Below, piece after piece: positions 16,048 to 16,559 of a stretch of DNA of 16,559 nt. The stretch spans positions 1 through 16,559 of the forward strand of contig JAGQGA010000044.1 of assembly GCA_020432595.1 (NCBI GenBank), given 5' to 3'. The position numbers were made by a program, and so were the translations under genes. Source of the DNA: Anaerolineales bacterium (GTDB lineage: Bacteria > Chloroflexota > Anaerolineae > Promineifilales > Promineifilaceae). The first letter of the stretch is position 1, and each line of letters begins with the position of its first letter. A model generated the notes under the pieces. The model saw nothing but the letters and a program-made list of their open reading frames with translations, made no database searches and was not told the origin of the DNA.

Positions 16048-16184
16048 ATCAGCCATAATGTTAATAGTACTTTGGTACTAGAATGTTTATTTTATTTGTA
16101 ACATTTCTATGCTAATGTGTATCTCATTGTAATTGAGAGCTATTAATTTGAGCAAGAGCAAGGACGAGACTATCTCAGGTAGTT
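16033..16184. repeat. 14-bp direct repeat TATCTCAGGTAGTT (two copies)
   Basis: Exact copies at 16033-16046 and 16171-16184 are offset by 138 bp. The 7-bp core TATCTCA occurs once more at 16120-16126. The first copy forms the right half of the AACTAC-N9-GTAGTT dyad; the second keeps ACTA-N7-TAGT. Probable multi-site regulator binding region; the regulator is unknown. Confidence 0.7.
16065..16080. promoter_or_regulatory. Operator-like dyad, copy 2 (TAGTAC-N4-GTACTA)
   Basis: TAGTACTTTGGTACTA has perfect 6-bp arms around TTTG. It matches the element at 4047-4062 at 14 of 16 positions and, like it, lies just downstream of a candidate promoter, here that of the EamA gene. Confidence 0.5.
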
Positions 16185-16263
16185 GATTCAATTTATTATC
16201 TAACACCTTGGGCTTAGGCAAACTGTGTCTAGGTTGTTTTATGCTTTTATGCAAGAAAAATAT

Positions 16264-16268
16264 AGGAG
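16264..16268 (+). promoter_or_regulatory. Shine-Dalgarno of the EamA gene
   Basis: AGGAG lies 7 nt before the ATG at 16276 and fixes this start. It is the clearest ribosome site in the window. Confidence 0.8.
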
Positions 16269-16275
16269 TAAGAAT

Positions 16276-16559
16276 ATGCCAGCGCAAACTAGCGAAACTA
16301 CGCCTCTTTCATTGCCGCAAGCTGCAAGTACACAAGTAGGGACAAATAGTGTGAAAAGTCAATCAACAAATTGGTACAAAGGATTACAATGGGCACTTTT
16401 ATCACCCTTGTTTCTTGGCACCATTCCAATTCTGGCAAAAATAGCTTATGCGGCTGGTGTCAATGTTTTCACAGTGGTTGCATTTCGGACTATTTTTGCA
16501 GCATCGCTGCTGTGGGTTGCCGTTTTTATTTTTCAACGAAAATATATTCATACATCTTC
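16276..16559 (+). CDS. EamA/DMT-superfamily transporter, 3' partial
   Basis: The frame is open from ATG 16276 to the window end (94 codons). Residues ~1-35 are a polar, Ser/Thr/Gln-rich N-terminal extension. The first membrane helix starts around LQWALLSPLFLGTIPILAKIAY, with the lysine and IAYAAGV typical of EamA first helices. The second helix (~65-85) begins VVAFRTIFAASLLW, matching the family pattern in which an Arg precedes an A-rich helix. The rest lies beyond the window. EamA proteins move small metabolites across the inner membrane; some, such as RhtA, export threonine and homoserine, but specificity cannot be read here. It has its own AT-rich upstream region with repeats and a strong ribosome site, so it is probably transcribed separately from the kinase operon. 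Confidence 0.8.
   Translation, partial: MPAQTSETTPLSLPQAASTQVGTNSVKSQSTNWYKGLQWALLSPLFLGTIPILAKIAYAAGVNVFTVVAFRTIFAASLLWVAVFIFQRKYIHTS

Larger units (their letters stand above)
15944..16275. other. AT-rich regulatory gap between hybrid kinase and EamA gene
   Basis: This 332-nt gap is clearly richer in A and T than the rest. It holds TTGTAT-N9-ATACAA (15972-15992), a candidate promoter (16019-16047), a 14-bp direct repeat (16033 and 16171), TATCTCA a third time at 16120, a 16-bp dyad (16065-16080), TCTCA-N7-TGAGA (16122-16138) and a TTTTATGC tandem (16237-16252). No protein-coding frame, tRNA or clear T-tract terminator was recognised. Confidence 0.7.

Noticed and set aside
16087..16287. Minus-strand 66-codon ORF in the AT-rich gap
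   Set aside because: It overlaps the EamA start and ribosome site, has no recognisable motif, and AT-rich frames of this size are expected.
1..16559. tRNA, rRNA, transposase, phage or toxin-antitoxin genes
   Set aside because: None recognised by eye on either strand; all long frames are accounted for by the genes listed.

Overview
The window looks like a chromosomal segment from a Chloroflexota (Anaerolineae-like) bacterium. This is inferred from the large soluble multi-GAF histidine kinase, the many stand-alone receiver domains, a large secreted subtilase with a C-terminal YLP/YFPF-type tail, and a 10-bp palindrome (AACGGCCGTT) that recurs 21 times. I could not confirm taxonomy by any search.

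Layout: (1) 2-3940 (+), a secreted subtilisin-family protease whose start lies outside the window. (2) 4097-4486 (+), a stand-alone response-regulator receiver, convergent and only 2 nt apart from (3) 4489-4980 (-), a YbaK/EbsC-type aminoacyl-tRNA editing protein. (4) 5192-15943 (+), a same-strand run that looks like one operon: receiver, receiver, triple-GAF sensor, Methyltransf_19 (DUF574)-type SAM methyltransferase, multi-GAF histidine kinase, a threonine-synthase-like PLP enzyme fused to a receiver, and a receiver-histidine kinase hybrid. Gaps inside the run are 13-52 nt, except 167 nt before the last gene, which starts at TTG overlapping the stop of a possible 7-codon leader ORF. (5) 15944-16275, an AT-rich regulatory region with direct and inverted repeats. 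(6) 16276-window end (+), the start of an EamA-family membrane transporter.

How the genes may work together: the signalling proteins have no visible DNA-binding or cyclic-dinucleotide output domain and the two kinases have no membrane segments. The only non-signalling activities in the run are a methyltransferase and a PLP enzyme, and the PLP enzyme itself carries a receiver with all phosphorylation residues. The simplest reading is a cytoplasmic phosphotransfer circuit (GAF sensing to kinases to receivers) that acts directly on amino-acid metabolism. This is inference from gene order and domain content. The threonine synthase-receiver fusion is the strongest candidate for something new here. 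No tRNA, rRNA, CRISPR array, transposase or phage gene was seen.
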